Below, piece after piece: positions 1 through 9,529 of a stretch of 64,000 nucleotides of DNA. Made by a program: the position numbers and the translations under genes. This stretch comes from JBEBVQ01 sp964527735 (GTDB lineage Bacteria; Bacteroidota; Bacteroidia; Chitinophagales; Chitinophagaceae). The stretch's first letter is position 1. Each line of letters starts with the position of its first letter. The stretch is from contig CAZGPG010000003.1 in the NCBI GenBank assembly GCA_964527735.1, positions 62,001 through 126,000 on the forward strand, read 5' to 3'. The notes under the pieces are model-generated. The model searched no databases. It worked only from the letters and a program-made list of their open reading frames with translations, and had not been told where the DNA came from.

Positions 1-1
1 T

Positions 2-1774
2 GAGCTGAATGGTACCGCCACCACAATCCGCAACAGCCTTATCGGAAGCAATTTTTATGACGGTAGCGGCAATGCAAGCCCCATGGCTCCTCCCTTATTC
101 GTCAATGCTGCGACCGGCGACCTCCGGCTGCAGCCGGGATCCCCGTTGCGGAATACGGGAGATCCGGTATATTTCAGCGCAGGCCAAACGCCCGACCTGT
201 CGGGTATTTCCACGGACATTGCGGGTGGTCCGCGTATTGTCGGTGGACAGATAGATCCGGGAGCTTTCCAGACGGTGTATCCGCCGTTAGACGCGACGGT
301 CATCGCATTTATAGAGCCGGAAGACGGCGATACCATCTGCGCTGATGGGAACTTTTCCGTGAAAATAGCAGTCGCCAATTATGGCAACCAGCCACTGGTC
401 AATATGCCGGTAAGGCTGGACTATGGCACAGGGACTGCAAATGCCACACTCACGGGGCCACTGCCGGCCGGACATACGGATACATTGGTGATCACCGGTG
501 TGAATCTGACGACTGCAGGTATCCGACAGCTAAAGGCGTATTCCATGCTGGCGGGAGATGCAGATACCGGTAACGATACGCTGCAGATTGCTGTTTATGT
601 ACATGTCATTAATCCGGTTTCACTGGGTAACGACACCGCCTTCTGTGCCGGGAACATCCTTGCGCTGGACGCCGGTGCAGGAAGCGGTATGACAACAGAC
701 TGGAACACCGGAGCAACAACATCTGCAATTGACGTGGATACCAGCGGCATTTATTCCGTTACTGTCACCGACGGCATAGGCTGCATGGCAAGAGATACGA
801 TACATATCACCGTACATCCGTTGCCTGTGGCAACGATTACCCCGTCGGGGCACATATCGCTTTGCAATGGCGACAGCATTACGTTAAATGCAGGGAATAT
901 GCCCGGAACAACCTGCATATGGGAAAAGGACGGTACTGTAGTGGACACGGGCACAAACTATACAACTTCTGACGGTGGCAATTACCTGATCCGGGTTGCC
1001 GACGGAAATGGCTGCAACGACAGCTCTGTCATTACTACTATTGAATTGCTCTCTACACCCATTGTAACGGTCACGCCGGCAGAAGCCGGTTTTTGTGCCG
1101 GTGGTCATGTACTCCTGCAGGCCATCACTCAGGATACTACCGGCGTGATATGGCAATGGAGAGACATTGCGGGGGATATACCGAAGGCCAATGTCTCCTT
1201 TTACCAGGTTGACATACCGGGCACATACCACGTAATCGCAATGATAAGCAGCGCCATTATTGCCTGTTCGGATACTTCGGAAATGGTAGTGATCACACAG
1301 TTCCCGCAATCCACGCCGCAGATCTGGTGGGATGGAGCAATGCTGCGTACCGACAGCAGCTATGCATCTTATCAATGGTACTACAACAGCCGGATATTAC
1401 CTTTTGCCAATGAGTTTCATTATACACCGGTACAGCCAGGTGGCTTCAGCGTGGAGGCGACGGATACCAACGGATGCGTGAATATCTCTGCTTCCATTTA
1501 TATTGATCCCGCACAACTGGATCAGTATACAATACCCGCAGAGGCGATACGCATATACCCCAATCCCACAGCTTCCGTGCTGATCGTGGAAAGTCCCGTG
1601 CCTGTGCAGATCACTATCGGTAGTATAGACGGAAAGGCTGTACTACAGACAACTCCGGGTCATGCAGGCAGAACGATCATAGATGTGACGGATCTGGCAG
1701 CCGGGTTGTACCATATCCGGATTACCGGCAGTGATGGGCTGCTGCTCCGGATGGAAAAACTGATCAAAATATAA
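2..1774 (+). CDS. T9SS-sorted beta-helix / CARDB / Ig-like surface protein, 5' end outside window
   Basis: The reading frame is open from base 2, so this is the last 590 residues of a longer gene cut by the window edge; the first in-frame ATG, at 83, is internal. The start looks like the end of a parallel beta-helix: an NGTATTIRNSLIG stretch, then the LQPGSPLRNTGD signature that closes pectate-lyase-like helices. A CARDB-like adhesion module follows (roughly 100 residues, starting at VIAFIEPEDGD), then two or three Ig/PKD-like modules with spaced Cys and the SVTVTDGIGC type of ending. The C-terminus has a YPNP motif and a final LYHIRITG strand, a type A T9SS sorting domain, so the product should be secreted and surface-anchored or released. 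No catalytic motif is visible; adhesion or matrix binding is an inference. The next gene begins 22 bp downstream. Confidence 0.85.
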   Translation, partial: ELNGTATTIRNSLIGSNFYDGSGNASPMAPPLFVNAATGDLRLQPGSPLRNTGDPVYFSAGQTPDLSGISTDIAGGPRIVGGQIDPGAFQTVYPPLDATVIAFIEPEDGDTICADGNFSVKIAVANYGNQPLVNMPVRLDYGTGTANATLTGPLPAGHTDTLVITGVNLTTAGIRQLKAYSMLAGDADTGNDTLQIAVYVHVINPVSLGNDTAFCAGNILALDAGAGSGMTTDWNTGATTSAIDVDTSGIYSVTVTDGIGCMARDTIHITVHPLPVATITPSGHISLCNGDSITLNAGNMPGTTCIWEKDGTVVDTGTNYTTSDGGNYLIRVADGNGCNDSSVITTIELLSTPIVTVTPAEAGFCAGGHVLLQAITQDTTGVIWQWRDIAGDIPKANVSFYQVDIPGTYHVIAMISSAIIACSDTSEMVVITQFPQSTPQIWWDGAMLRTDSSYASYQWYYNSRILPFANEFHYTPVQPGGFSVEATDTNGCVNISASIYIDPAQLDQYTIPAEAIRIYPNPTASVLIVESPVPVQITIGSIDGKAVLQTTPGHAGRTIIDVTDLAAGLYHIRITGSDGLLLRMEKLIKI

Positions 1775-1796
1775 TTACCCTGTAATAATAGCTGAT

Positions 1797-4181
1797 ATGA
1801 AGCATGTTTACTATACCCTGTTTTTTTGTTGTCTGAGCCTGACTTCAATATTGCCGGGGCCGGGTGTGCAGGCGCAAAGCATTACCCAGGGTCTTGTCGG
1901 CCACTGGACGTTTGACGGCGGAACGCTGGCTGATTCCAGCGGCAACGGTTTCTCCGGCACTCTGATGGCTAACCGCACACCGCTCACTACTATCTGCGGC
2001 GTCAAGGGAGATGCAGTGCAGTTTCCCGGCGACCGGACCTGGGTGGAATTCAATAACGGCATTAATGCGTATTTCGATACATCCGACATCACGGTTGCTT
2101 ATTGGTTCCGGCTCCCTCCCGGCTCGGGCAAAAGGAGCCTGGTCTCAAAGCGACGGAACAACAACCCTGCTGATTGTTGTTTTGTCGGTAATTCGTTTGA
2201 TACAAGAGCCAGTGCGACAAGGGTCCGTGTCGTGTTTTCCGGATGGTTTCCGCCGGGCAGCAGTGCTACCAACAGCCTTAATTACGCATATTTAGACATT
2301 GACATGGAATTCGGCTGCTGGCATCATCTGGTGGTTGTCCGGCGTGGGCGGCACATGGCAGTGTATTTTGATGGGGAACTTCGGGATACTGCTGTGGTAC
2401 GATCTGCTTCTCCGAGCGATTTAACCAATAGCAGATCGGTATTGGGAATCGGCAATGGTGAATGTTTTACCGGAAACTGTACCAGCGACGGAGAGCAGGC
2501 TTTCAACGGCGCGATTGACGAACTGCGTGTGTATGACCGCGCATTGTCTGCGACGGAAGCATATATGCTTTACAGGGATCCGCTGCCTTACATAACAGGG
2601 TTGCCCGCTGATACGACCATATGTACGGATGTACTACAACTCCTTGCGGTCAACAACTCCTGTGCCATCAGTGTTGCCTGGGAGCCTGCTGCGAATATAA
2701 ATGTACCCAACGCTTTTTCAACTTCGGCCAGCTTTGCACTTCCGTCACAAACGGCCATTACTGCTGCTTTCACAGATCAATGGGGGTGTGTCCTGACAAG
2801 AGACACGGTGCATGTGAGCGCTTTTCCTACACCGGAAGTGCAGATACAGGCGGATACGCTCAACTGTACCACCGTGGCATTCCGGGCTTTATCGTCAGCG
2901 GGGACTTCAGGGCTGCAATACGACTGGCAGTTTGGTGACGGTAACACCGGCAGCGGGGATTCTGTTACCTATTCGTATGCCTCCGGCGGCCCGTTTACGG
3001 TAGTGCTGCGGGCGACCGGTGCAGGCGGCTGTACAGGTTATGATACACTGATAGTGGATGTGGACATAGATAAACCGTTGGATCTTGGCCCTGATACCAC
3101 GATCTGTCTCAGCGATACCATGCTGCTGTATGCAGGTCAGGGGGCGGGTATGCGTTACCTGTGGAGCACCGGCACGAGCGACAGTATGCTGCGTGTGATC
3201 TCCGGCGGCACTTACTGGCTGGAGGTGGAACGTAACAACTGCAAGCGCAGTGATACGATCCGTGTAAGTGTCATCCCCCGGCCGGGTGTATTGCTCGGTA
3301 ACGATACCATCATATGCGAAGCGGCGCCGTTGCGGATCGGGTCTGCATTCCCTACCGCAGATTACTTGTGGAGCACGGGTAGTGAAGAGCCTTATATACT
3401 TGTAAATACTACAGGCAGCTACTGGCTGAAGGTAAGCGTGGCATCATGCACTGTCTCCGACACGATCAACATTACGGCAATGCCACCACCCGGCATTGAC
3501 CTCGGTAACGACCGTGATATCTGCGATAAGCAGACTATTGCGCTGGACGCTACATGGGCTGACAGCCGTTACCGGTGGAATACCGGTGATACAACGGCTG
3601 TGCTCACTGCTACATCTGCGGGTTTCTACCGGGTAGCGGTAACAGATGCATACTCTTGTGTGGCAACAGACTCCGTAATACTTCATTATTATCCCCATCC
3701 GGAGATCTCTATAGGTCCGGATACGGTTGTTTGTGAAGAGACACCGCTGCTCATCAGACCCTGGCATATCAACACCGATTCCCTGATGTGGTCGGATGGC
3801 AGTGCAGGCTGGACGCTTTCCGTAAAACATGGCGGGCAGTATATCGTATCCGCCATCAACAAATGCGGGATGAAAGCGGATACGATCAGCATCCGCCAGA
3901 TATTCTGCGATATCATGGTGCCGGGCGCTTTTTCACCAAACGGCGACGGGCTCAATGACATACTCCGGGTATTGGGTAATACAGGAAGGCTGGAAGGATT
4001 CAGCTTTAGTGTATTCAACCGTTGGGGGGAGGAGGTGTTTCGTACAAATAATCCGTACCGCGGTTGGGACGGCTGGTACAAAGGTGCGCCCGCCCAGTCG
4101 GGCACTTATGTGTATATGCTGGAATACAGCATAGCCGGCAAGCCCGACATGCTCAAAGGAGACGTTCACCTGATCCGGTAA
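1797..4181 (+). CDS. LamG/concanavalin-like and PKD domain protein with T9SS type B sorting domain
   Basis: This 794-residue protein has an N-terminal signal peptide ending near VQAQ. Residues about 30-262 form a LamG/concanavalin-A-like jelly roll (GLVGHWTFDGGTLADSSGNG near the start, ELRVYDRALSATEAYMLY at its end), a fold that usually binds carbohydrate or protein. A PKD module follows (YDWQFGDGNTGSGDSVTYSY), then four Ig-like modules that each begin LG(P/N)DTxIC and contain a YLWSTG core. The last 90 residues hold FSPNGDGLND and FNRWGEEVF, diagnostic of the gliding-motility-associated type B T9SS sorting domain. It lies 22 bp after the previous T9SS gene and 32 bp before the PNGase-like gene, so the three may be co-transcribed. 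A structural or binding role at the cell surface is inferred; no enzyme motif is seen. Confidence 0.9.
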   Translation: MKHVYYTLFFCCLSLTSILPGPGVQAQSITQGLVGHWTFDGGTLADSSGNGFSGTLMANRTPLTTICGVKGDAVQFPGDRTWVEFNNGINAYFDTSDITVAYWFRLPPGSGKRSLVSKRRNNNPADCCFVGNSFDTRASATRVRVVFSGWFPPGSSATNSLNYAYLDIDMEFGCWHHLVVVRRGRHMAVYFDGELRDTAVVRSASPSDLTNSRSVLGIGNGECFTGNCTSDGEQAFNGAIDELRVYDRALSATEAYMLYRDPLPYITGLPADTTICTDVLQLLAVNNSCAISVAWEPAANINVPNAFSTSASFALPSQTAITAAFTDQWGCVLTRDTVHVSAFPTPEVQIQADTLNCTTVAFRALSSAGTSGLQYDWQFGDGNTGSGDSVTYSYASGGPFTVVLRATGAGGCTGYDTLIVDVDIDKPLDLGPDTTICLSDTMLLYAGQGAGMRYLWSTGTSDSMLRVISGGTYWLEVERNNCKRSDTIRVSVIPRPGVLLGNDTIICEAAPLRIGSAFPTADYLWSTGSEEPYILVNTTGSYWLKVSVASCTVSDTINITAMPPPGIDLGNDRDICDKQTIALDATWADSRYRWNTGDTTAVLTATSAGFYRVAVTDAYSCVATDSVILHYYPHPEISIGPDTVVCEETPLLIRPWHINTDSLMWSDGSAGWTLSVKHGGQYIVSAINKCGMKADTISIRQIFCDIMVPGAFSPNGDGLNDILRVLGNTGRLEGFSFSVFNRWGEEVFRTNNPYRGWDGWYKGAPAQSGTYVYMLEYSIAGKPDMLKGDVHLIR

Positions 4182-4213
4182 TCCGCTTAGTTAATAACCA
4201 TTAAAACCACATA

Positions 4214-6118
4214 ATGAAACGTATTTATGGCATGCTGCTGATATTTGTATCTCTTTCCGGTACTGCACAGGACACCACATGGGTACAAACATTCACCTTC
4301 GATACCATGTACCGCGTACGTGCAAAATTCTTTTTTCCTACAGCCAATGAAAGCTACCGGAAGATACTGATGTACACCACACTGAAATGTTACCCGACTG
4401 TGTCGGGAGATGATAAATATCCCTGCGGGGAATGGGATAAAAAAGCCATCTCGGAAGTGATCACTGACAGCGGCCGGTACGAGATCGGCAGGGCGATTAC
4501 TCCCTATGGTATCAACCTGGATATGGGAGACGGGAAAACCTGGATATACGATGTCACTGACTATTACGACCTGCTGCAGGATACGGTAGATCTGAGATCG
4601 GGCCTCAACCTGGAGCTGCAGGACGTCCGGTTTGCATTTATAAAGGGCACACCGCCGGCAAAAGTATTGCGTATCAACCAGCCCTGGCATAAAAGTGCGG
4701 CCGATTTTGACTTCGGTGACCTTGCTGAAGACAAAAAAATACAACCCCGGGATATTTCCCTGCACCCGGATACCCGTATGATCCGGGTGAAGCCATCCGT
4801 CACCGGACACCGGTTCGCCACCAGCAATGCCGGCGGCGCTTACCCGCATTGTTGCGAATTCTGGGAGAATACGCACTATCTGTATGTCAACGCCCAGCAG
4901 TATGTATCCTGGAATATTTTCCGTGATTGTGGTGACAACCCCTTGTACCCGCAGGGAGGTACATGGACAACACCTCGTGAAGGATGGTGCCCGGGAGATA
5001 TGGTACATGTACCCGCCTTCGTGGTTGACCCGGCGCAGCATGCTTCAGGTGGACAGATCAATATAGATTATGGCATAAGCCCCGTTCCATCCAATAATCC
5101 CGGTATGAGCAAAGGCGGTTACTGGGTATCGCTGCAGGTAATTGAATATGCCGATCCTGCAAAAAATAATGATGCAGAAATGTATGATGTGCTGCAGCCT
5201 TCAGACCGGTTCTATTACTCCCGTATCAATCCTGTATGTAACAATCCCAAAATTGTTTTGCGAAACACCGGGAGAAACAATCTGACTTCGGCCGTGATTA
5301 AATACAGTGTGTCAGGAGGAGCAGAAGAAAGCTATACGTGGACAGGCGATCTCCGGTTCCTTGAATCGGACACCGTAACGCTGCCATTGAGCGGCCCCGG
5401 CTTCTGGGGCGGTGACGGAAAGCAAATATTTATTGCCCGTATTGAGGGTGTAAACAATACGGCAGATGAGTATGCTTTGAATGATACGATTCGTTCGGCT
5501 TATTCAATTCCGGATAATTATGATCTTGAGCAAATAGTGGTTGTACTGAAAACAAATAACAGGCCGGCAGATAATACCCTTACCGTAAAGGATTTTGACG
5601 GCAATACCGTTTTGAGACTGGATAATCTGAGTGCTAATAAGGTATATAATGATACCCTGAGCCTTCCCGCCGGCTGTTATTACCTGACGCTGGAAGATAA
5701 AGGACATGATGGCCTGTCATTCTGGGCTAACTCCGGTCAGGGTTCTGGTTATCTCCGGTTGCATGGTACTTCCGGTGCTGTGCCCCTGAAGACATTTAAT
5801 CCTGATTTCGGTATGCGGGTATATTATCCTTTTACCATGCGCGTGCCTTTAACGACAGATAATATAACCTTCTCTGACCGCTTACAGGTATATCCGAATC
5901 CCGGCGATGGCGTATTCAGGATAAGAGTGGAAGGTTATACCGGAACGGTAAAAATTGAAATGGTGAATATGGCAGGTCAGCAGATAATGACGGATATTAT
6001 TCAGTGCTATGGCCGTACGGAAGAAAAGCAATATGATCCCGGCTTGCCGAAGGGCATTTACCTTATCCGGGCGGATAATGGTAAAGAAATATTATTGAAG
6101 AAAGTAGTGGTGAGGTAA
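4214..6118 (+). CDS. Secreted peptide-N-glycosidase F-like protein with T9SS type A domain
   Basis: The 634-residue product has a signal peptide (first ~18 residues, ending GTAQ) followed by two domains resembling the two jelly rolls of flavobacterial PNGase F, the amidase that removes N-glycans from asparagine. The N-terminal half carries CGEWDKK (Asp75), matching the CDEWDR region with the catalytic Asp60 of PNGase F. The second half carries HCCEFWENTHY (Glu215), matching the region with Glu206, and REGWCPG also matches. An additional beta domain and a type A T9SS sorting domain (YPNPGDG, then KGIYLIRADNG) follow, which the classical enzyme lacks. Family membership and the two acidic residues are read from the sequence; deglycosylation of external glycoproteins is inferred. 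It sits between a LamG protein and a secreted aminopeptidase, consistent with glycoprotein use. Confidence 0.85.
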   Translation: MKRIYGMLLIFVSLSGTAQDTTWVQTFTFDTMYRVRAKFFFPTANESYRKILMYTTLKCYPTVSGDDKYPCGEWDKKAISEVITDSGRYEIGRAITPYGINLDMGDGKTWIYDVTDYYDLLQDTVDLRSGLNLELQDVRFAFIKGTPPAKVLRINQPWHKSAADFDFGDLAEDKKIQPRDISLHPDTRMIRVKPSVTGHRFATSNAGGAYPHCCEFWENTHYLYVNAQQYVSWNIFRDCGDNPLYPQGGTWTTPREGWCPGDMVHVPAFVVDPAQHASGGQINIDYGISPVPSNNPGMSKGGYWVSLQVIEYADPAKNNDAEMYDVLQPSDRFYYSRINPVCNNPKIVLRNTGRNNLTSAVIKYSVSGGAEESYTWTGDLRFLESDTVTLPLSGPGFWGGDGKQIFIARIEGVNNTADEYALNDTIRSAYSIPDNYDLEQIVVVLKTNNRPADNTLTVKDFDGNTVLRLDNLSANKVYNDTLSLPAGCYYLTLEDKGHDGLSFWANSGQGSGYLRLHGTSGAVPLKTFNPDFGMRVYYPFTMRVPLTTDNITFSDRLQVYPNPGDGVFRIRVEGYTGTVKIEMVNMAGQQIMTDIIQCYGRTEEKQYDPGLPKGIYLIRADNGKEILLKKVVVR

Positions 6119-6151
6119 AAGGTGTTATTCCCGTATATCTGAACACTACTG

Positions 6152-6391
6152 CTATTCCTTTCCTGACGCTTCCAGTATATCGCTTAGTGCCAGTATCATA
6201 TTGTAGGGAAGTTTCAATCCTGCTCCGTTGATCACATCATACCGCCCGAGCGGCGACCATGCCATAAAAAAACGCGGGTATCCCGGTACATTGATCTCGT
6301 AATGCATCCCGTTCCTTTTCAGAGACGGCACGATCACGACAAGTACGGTCTGGCCGTCAAAGGTAATGGGGCAGGAGAAGTTCGCTGGCAT
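6152..6391 (-). CDS. Small conserved-looking protein of unknown function (79 aa)
   Basis: A 79-residue reading frame on the minus strand, convergent with the PNGase-like gene and divergent from the aminopeptidase gene. The protein is balanced in composition, with a beta-rich N-terminal part (DGQTVLVVIVPSLKRNGMHYEINV) and a helix-like C-terminus, and has no signal peptide or membrane segment. I do not recognise the family. A TACCTTTA element (reverse complement of 6396-6403), one mismatch from the Bacteroidota -7 box, ends only 4 bases before the ATG and supports the start. It fills an otherwise empty gap, which is why I accept it rather than the overlapping plus-strand frame. Confidence 0.6.
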   Translation of the reverse strand: MPANFSCPITFDGQTVLVVIVPSLKRNGMHYEINVPGYPRFFMAWSPLGRYDVINGAGLKLPYNMILALSDILEASGKE

Positions 6392-6470
6392 GCGGTAAAG
6401 GTATGTATTTGCCGGAGTAAGACGGCGATGTGGGGATATTTACTTAGCTTTATAGGCTATACGGATTGCC

Positions 6471-8411
6471 ATGAAATGGTTGGGAGCGTACCTTCTTTTT
6501 TTGCTTTTCTATACCACACAATATACTGTTGCGCAATGTACATCTGCGGATCACCGCCTGCGTCATTACATGAAGACGGCAGCAACCACAGCAACACAGG
6601 CGGACGGGTATGATGTGCGCCATGTTTTCCTGGATATCTCCATGACCAATCTTTCGGCCAGTATCAGTGGCCAGGTGATGACCCGTGCCACTGTCGTGGC
6701 GCCAGAGTTGGATACGATTGTATTCGAGCTATCGGATGTGCTGCATATTGATTCTGTAAAGGTCAACGGCAATCCGATGCCGGTGTATTCAGATGCATGG
6801 TTCAGGAGCGTACTGCTCCCTGCGGCGCTACAGAAAGATGATACCTTTTCCCTCCAGGTCTTTTATCAGGGCGTACAGGAAAGCGGCGGTAATTTTATCG
6901 GGAAAGGAATCACCCACCTTGTAGATGACCGATGGAATGTACCGGTAACATACACTTTGAGCGAGCCGTATTTTGCCCGCGATTGGTGGCCTTGCAAGCA
7001 GTCTTTAACCGACAAGATCGATTCTGCGGATATCTGGATCACCGTGCCGCCCGGCCTGAAAGCCGGTAGTAATGGTTTGCTGCAGCAAGTGACACTACTC
7101 CCTGACGGTTATCAGCGTTACGAATGGAAAACCCGTTATCCTGTCGACTATTATCTGATCTCTGCCAGTGTGGCTCCCTACCAGGAATATGCACGATACA
7201 TGCATTTCACCAATAGCAGTGACAGCATGCTGCTCCAGGAGTATATATATGATCATCCCGGGGTGCTGCCGCTGTACAAAAATGCCATTGATTCCATGCC
7301 GCTGCTGGTCAATTATTTCTCTGATTTGTTTGGCCGATACCCTTTTTATAAAGAGAAATACGGGCATTGCCTGGCGCCGATGGGCGGCGGTATGGAGCAC
7401 CAGACGATGACCACGCTCCGGAGCTTCAACTTCAACCTCGTAGTGCACGAACTGGCCCATCAGTGGTTCGGGAATTATGTAACCTGCGGATCATGGCGCG
7501 ATCTCTGGCTCAACGAAGGGTTCGCGACTTATAGCGAATACCTCGCTAATCATTATTTCAAAGGCGAAGAAGCGGCGATGTTGCACCTGGAGCAAATGCA
7601 AAACCGGGTGTATGAATATATGGATGGTGCGGTGTACGTTGCGGATACGTCGGATATATACCGGCTGTTTGATGGACGTCTTACTTACGCCAAGGCAGGC
7701 GCTGTCTTGCATACCCTCCGGTACATCATAGACAATGACAGCTTGTTCTTTCCTGCCATCCGGCATTATCTTGCAGCCTATGCGTTTGGCACGGCCACTA
7801 CGGAAGACCTGAACAACATATTGTCGCGGTATGCGCAGAAAAACATGGACACCTTTTTCCGGCAGTGGGTTTACGGGGAAGGATATCCGCATTTTGAGCT
7901 GCGGTGGAACCAGGTGAATGACCGGGTTGTCGTGCAACTGGACCAGACGACAACGGCGCCCGTTTCTGTTCCTCTGTTTACGGTCCCGGTCGAAGTTCGT
8001 TTCAGCAGCGGTGACCGAGATACGGTGATACGGATGGATATGGATCAGCCACGGGTGATTTCGTCATTCCCCTGGCAGGCAGAAGTGCATAGTGTGGCGG
8101 TGGATCCGGACAGATGGCTATTGCACACTGAAACGGTGCTATACGATACGGACTTGCTTGATCTCAATACACTTCCTGCGCCGCATCCTGTTATTTATCC
8201 AAACCCGGCTACTACCGGCTGGCGTATTGTATTAATGCCTGCGGATACGGAACTGCGTCTGCTGGATATCTCCGGAAGGGAATTGTTGCGACAGCATGTT
8301 GCCGGCACGGCCACTGAATTGAAGGCCCAGCACCTGGCAAAAGGTGTGTATCTGCTGGAACTGAGATTCCCAACGGGGCAGAAGCAATATCATAAATTAT
8401 GGAAACATTAA
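6471..8411 (+). CDS. Secreted M1 family metallopeptidase (aminopeptidase N-like), T9SS type A
   Basis: This 646-residue gluzincin has a signal peptide (MKWLGAYLLFLLFYTTQYTVAQ). The M1 core is clear: the exopeptidase loop GGGMEH at 305-310 (the family usually has GxMEN; here His replaces Asn), then HELAH at 326-330 with WFGN following, and the third zinc ligand Glu349 in NEGFATY, giving HExxH-X18-E. The tail has a YPNP motif and a KGVYLLEL strand, a type A T9SS domain, so the enzyme works outside the cell or on its surface. It should remove N-terminal residues from peptides in a zinc-dependent reaction. With the PNGase-like protein upstream it would fit a glycoprotein-degrading set, which is inference. 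A TAGCTTTA element at 6445-6452 may be its -7 box. A GC-rich hairpin follows its stop codon. Confidence 0.93.
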   Translation: MKWLGAYLLFLLFYTTQYTVAQCTSADHRLRHYMKTAATTATQADGYDVRHVFLDISMTNLSASISGQVMTRATVVAPELDTIVFELSDVLHIDSVKVNGNPMPVYSDAWFRSVLLPAALQKDDTFSLQVFYQGVQESGGNFIGKGITHLVDDRWNVPVTYTLSEPYFARDWWPCKQSLTDKIDSADIWITVPPGLKAGSNGLLQQVTLLPDGYQRYEWKTRYPVDYYLISASVAPYQEYARYMHFTNSSDSMLLQEYIYDHPGVLPLYKNAIDSMPLLVNYFSDLFGRYPFYKEKYGHCLAPMGGGMEHQTMTTLRSFNFNLVVHELAHQWFGNYVTCGSWRDLWLNEGFATYSEYLANHYFKGEEAAMLHLEQMQNRVYEYMDGAVYVADTSDIYRLFDGRLTYAKAGAVLHTLRYIIDNDSLFFPAIRHYLAAYAFGTATTEDLNNILSRYAQKNMDTFFRQWVYGEGYPHFELRWNQVNDRVVVQLDQTTTAPVSVPLFTVPVEVRFSSGDRDTVIRMDMDQPRVISSFPWQAEVHSVAVDPDRWLLHTETVLYDTDLLDLNTLPAPHPVIYPNPATTGWRIVLMPADTELRLLDISGRELLRQHVAGTATELKAQHLAKGVYLLELRFPTGQKQYHKLWKH

Positions 8412-8419
8412 GCCACTTT

Positions 8420-8436
8420 CTCCGGGATACCCGGAG
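8420..8436 (+). terminator. Hairpin between the aminopeptidase gene and ruvB
   Basis: A perfect 7-bp stem (CTCCGGG / CCCGGAG) with a 3-base loop lies 9 bases after the peptidase stop codon and just before the ruvB promoter element. The position suits a transcription terminator; there is no strong T run after it. Confidence 0.5.
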
Positions 8437-8442
8437 ATTGAG

Positions 8443-8450
8443 TAATTTCG
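8443..8450 (+). promoter_or_regulatory. Variant -7 box of ruvB
   Basis: TAATTTCG, one mismatch from TAnnTTTG, ends 4 bases before the ruvB ATG. If used, the transcript would be leaderless or nearly so. The same octamer (TAGTAATTTCGG context) occurs upstream of the gene at 28885. Confidence 0.45.
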
Positions 8451-8454
8451 CGTA

Positions 8455-9483
8455 ATGGAAAAGTCGCATGTACGACAGGCCGATGAGCTGACGCCGCAGG
8501 AGCGGGAATACGAAAACAGTATTCGTCCGCAGACGATTGAGGATTTCTCCGGCCAGCCACAATTGATCGAAAACCTCCGCATTTTCATAAAAGCGGCCAA
8601 CCTCCGTGGCGAAGCGCTGGATCATGTATTGTTTCACGGTCCGCCGGGTTTGGGTAAGACCACCTTGTCGCGGATTGTAGCCAATGAACTGGGTGTAAAT
8701 ATCAAAGAAACAAGTGGGCCGGTGATTGAGAAAGCGGCCGACCTGGCCGGTTTGCTTACCAGCCTGGAGGAGCGTGATGTGCTTTTCATTGATGAAATAC
8801 ACCGGTTAAGTACCGTCGTGGAGGAGTATCTCTACGCCGCTATGGAAGATTTCCGGATAGATATTATGATCGACACCGGGCCCGCTGCCCGCAGCATACA
8901 GATCAATCTGAGCCCTTTTACATTGGTGGGCGCTACAACGCGTTCCGGTTTGCTTACTGCGCCGTTGCTTTCCCGTTTCGGTATTAAGTCGCGGCTGGAA
9001 TATTACACGACGGATATACTGCAGCGGATCATTCTGCGTGCGGCCGACCTGCTGAAGGTGAAAGTGACTTCTGATGCCGCTATGGAGATTGCCCGCCGGA
9101 GCCGCGGTACGCCGCGTATTGCCAACGGCCTGCTGCGCCGCATGCGCGACTTTGCACAGGTGCTGGGCAACGGCGTGGTGGATATGGGGATTGCCGAACA
9201 CGGGCTGAAAGCACTCAATGTAGATGAGAATGGTTTAGACGAAATGGACAACCGGATATTGACCACAATGATCGACAAATTCAAGGGTGGTCCGGTTGGC
9301 ATTAATAATATCGCCACAGCCGTAGGTGAGGAAGCCGGTACGATCGAGGAGGTGTATGAGCCTTTCCTGATCCAGGAGGGATTCATCATGCGCACACCAC
9401 GTGGGCGCGAAGCCACGGAGAAAGCGTATGCACATCTGGGGCGTACCTGGGGAAGGGGAAGTGATAATATGTTGTTCCGTTGA
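8455..9483 (+). CDS. ruvB: Holliday junction branch migration ATPase RuvB
   Basis: The 342-residue protein matches RuvB in length and along its whole sequence. The Walker A motif GPPGLGKT is at 62-69, Walker B DEIH at 113-116, sensor 1 in VGATTRSG, and LLSRFGI after it; the C-terminal winged-helix domain ends with TPRGREATEKAY. RuvB forms hexameric motors that, with RuvA, drive branch migration of Holliday junctions in the cytoplasm, with RuvC resolving them. ruvA and ruvC are not in this window, so the gene stands alone, as is common in Bacteroidota. The start is fixed by the variant -7 box ending 4 bases upstream. It is convergent with the peroxiredoxin gene, with a REP-like hairpin between the two stop codons. 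Confidence 0.97.
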   Translation: MEKSHVRQADELTPQEREYENSIRPQTIEDFSGQPQLIENLRIFIKAANLRGEALDHVLFHGPPGLGKTTLSRIVANELGVNIKETSGPVIEKAADLAGLLTSLEERDVLFIDEIHRLSTVVEEYLYAAMEDFRIDIMIDTGPAARSIQINLSPFTLVGATTRSGLLTAPLLSRFGIKSRLEYYTTDILQRIILRAADLLKVKVTSDAAMEIARRSRGTPRIANGLLRRMRDFAQVLGNGVVDMGIAEHGLKALNVDENGLDEMDNRILTTMIDKFKGGPVGINNIATAVGEEAGTIEEVYEPFLIQEGFIMRTPRGREATEKAYAHLGRTWGRGSDNMLFR

Positions 9484-9491
9484 TCACGCAG

Positions 9492-9511
9492 GGGCGGATT
9501 GACATCCGCCC
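9492..9511. repeat. REP-like palindrome, copy A (between ruvB and bcp)
   Basis: Stem GGGCGGAT / ATCCGCCC (8 bp, perfect) around the tetraloop TGAC. It belongs to the same family as the repeats near 12.8, 18.5, 25.5 and 28.1 kb: an 8-bp stem starting GGGC, often flanked by GTAGG. Lying between two converging stop codons it may also act as a two-way terminator. Short direct copies of TGATCA flank it at 9481 and 9527. Confidence 0.6.
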
Positions 9512-9529
9512 TCAAAACAGCGGGCATGA

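Noticed and set aside
4187..5041. 284-residue minus-strand open frame
   Set aside because: Antisense to the PNGase-like gene, which has clear family motifs; no homology-like pattern in the antisense frame.
6302..6613. 103-residue plus-strand frame near the M1 peptidase
   Set aside because: It overlaps the signal peptide of the peptidase gene in another frame and covers the opposite-strand 79-residue gene.
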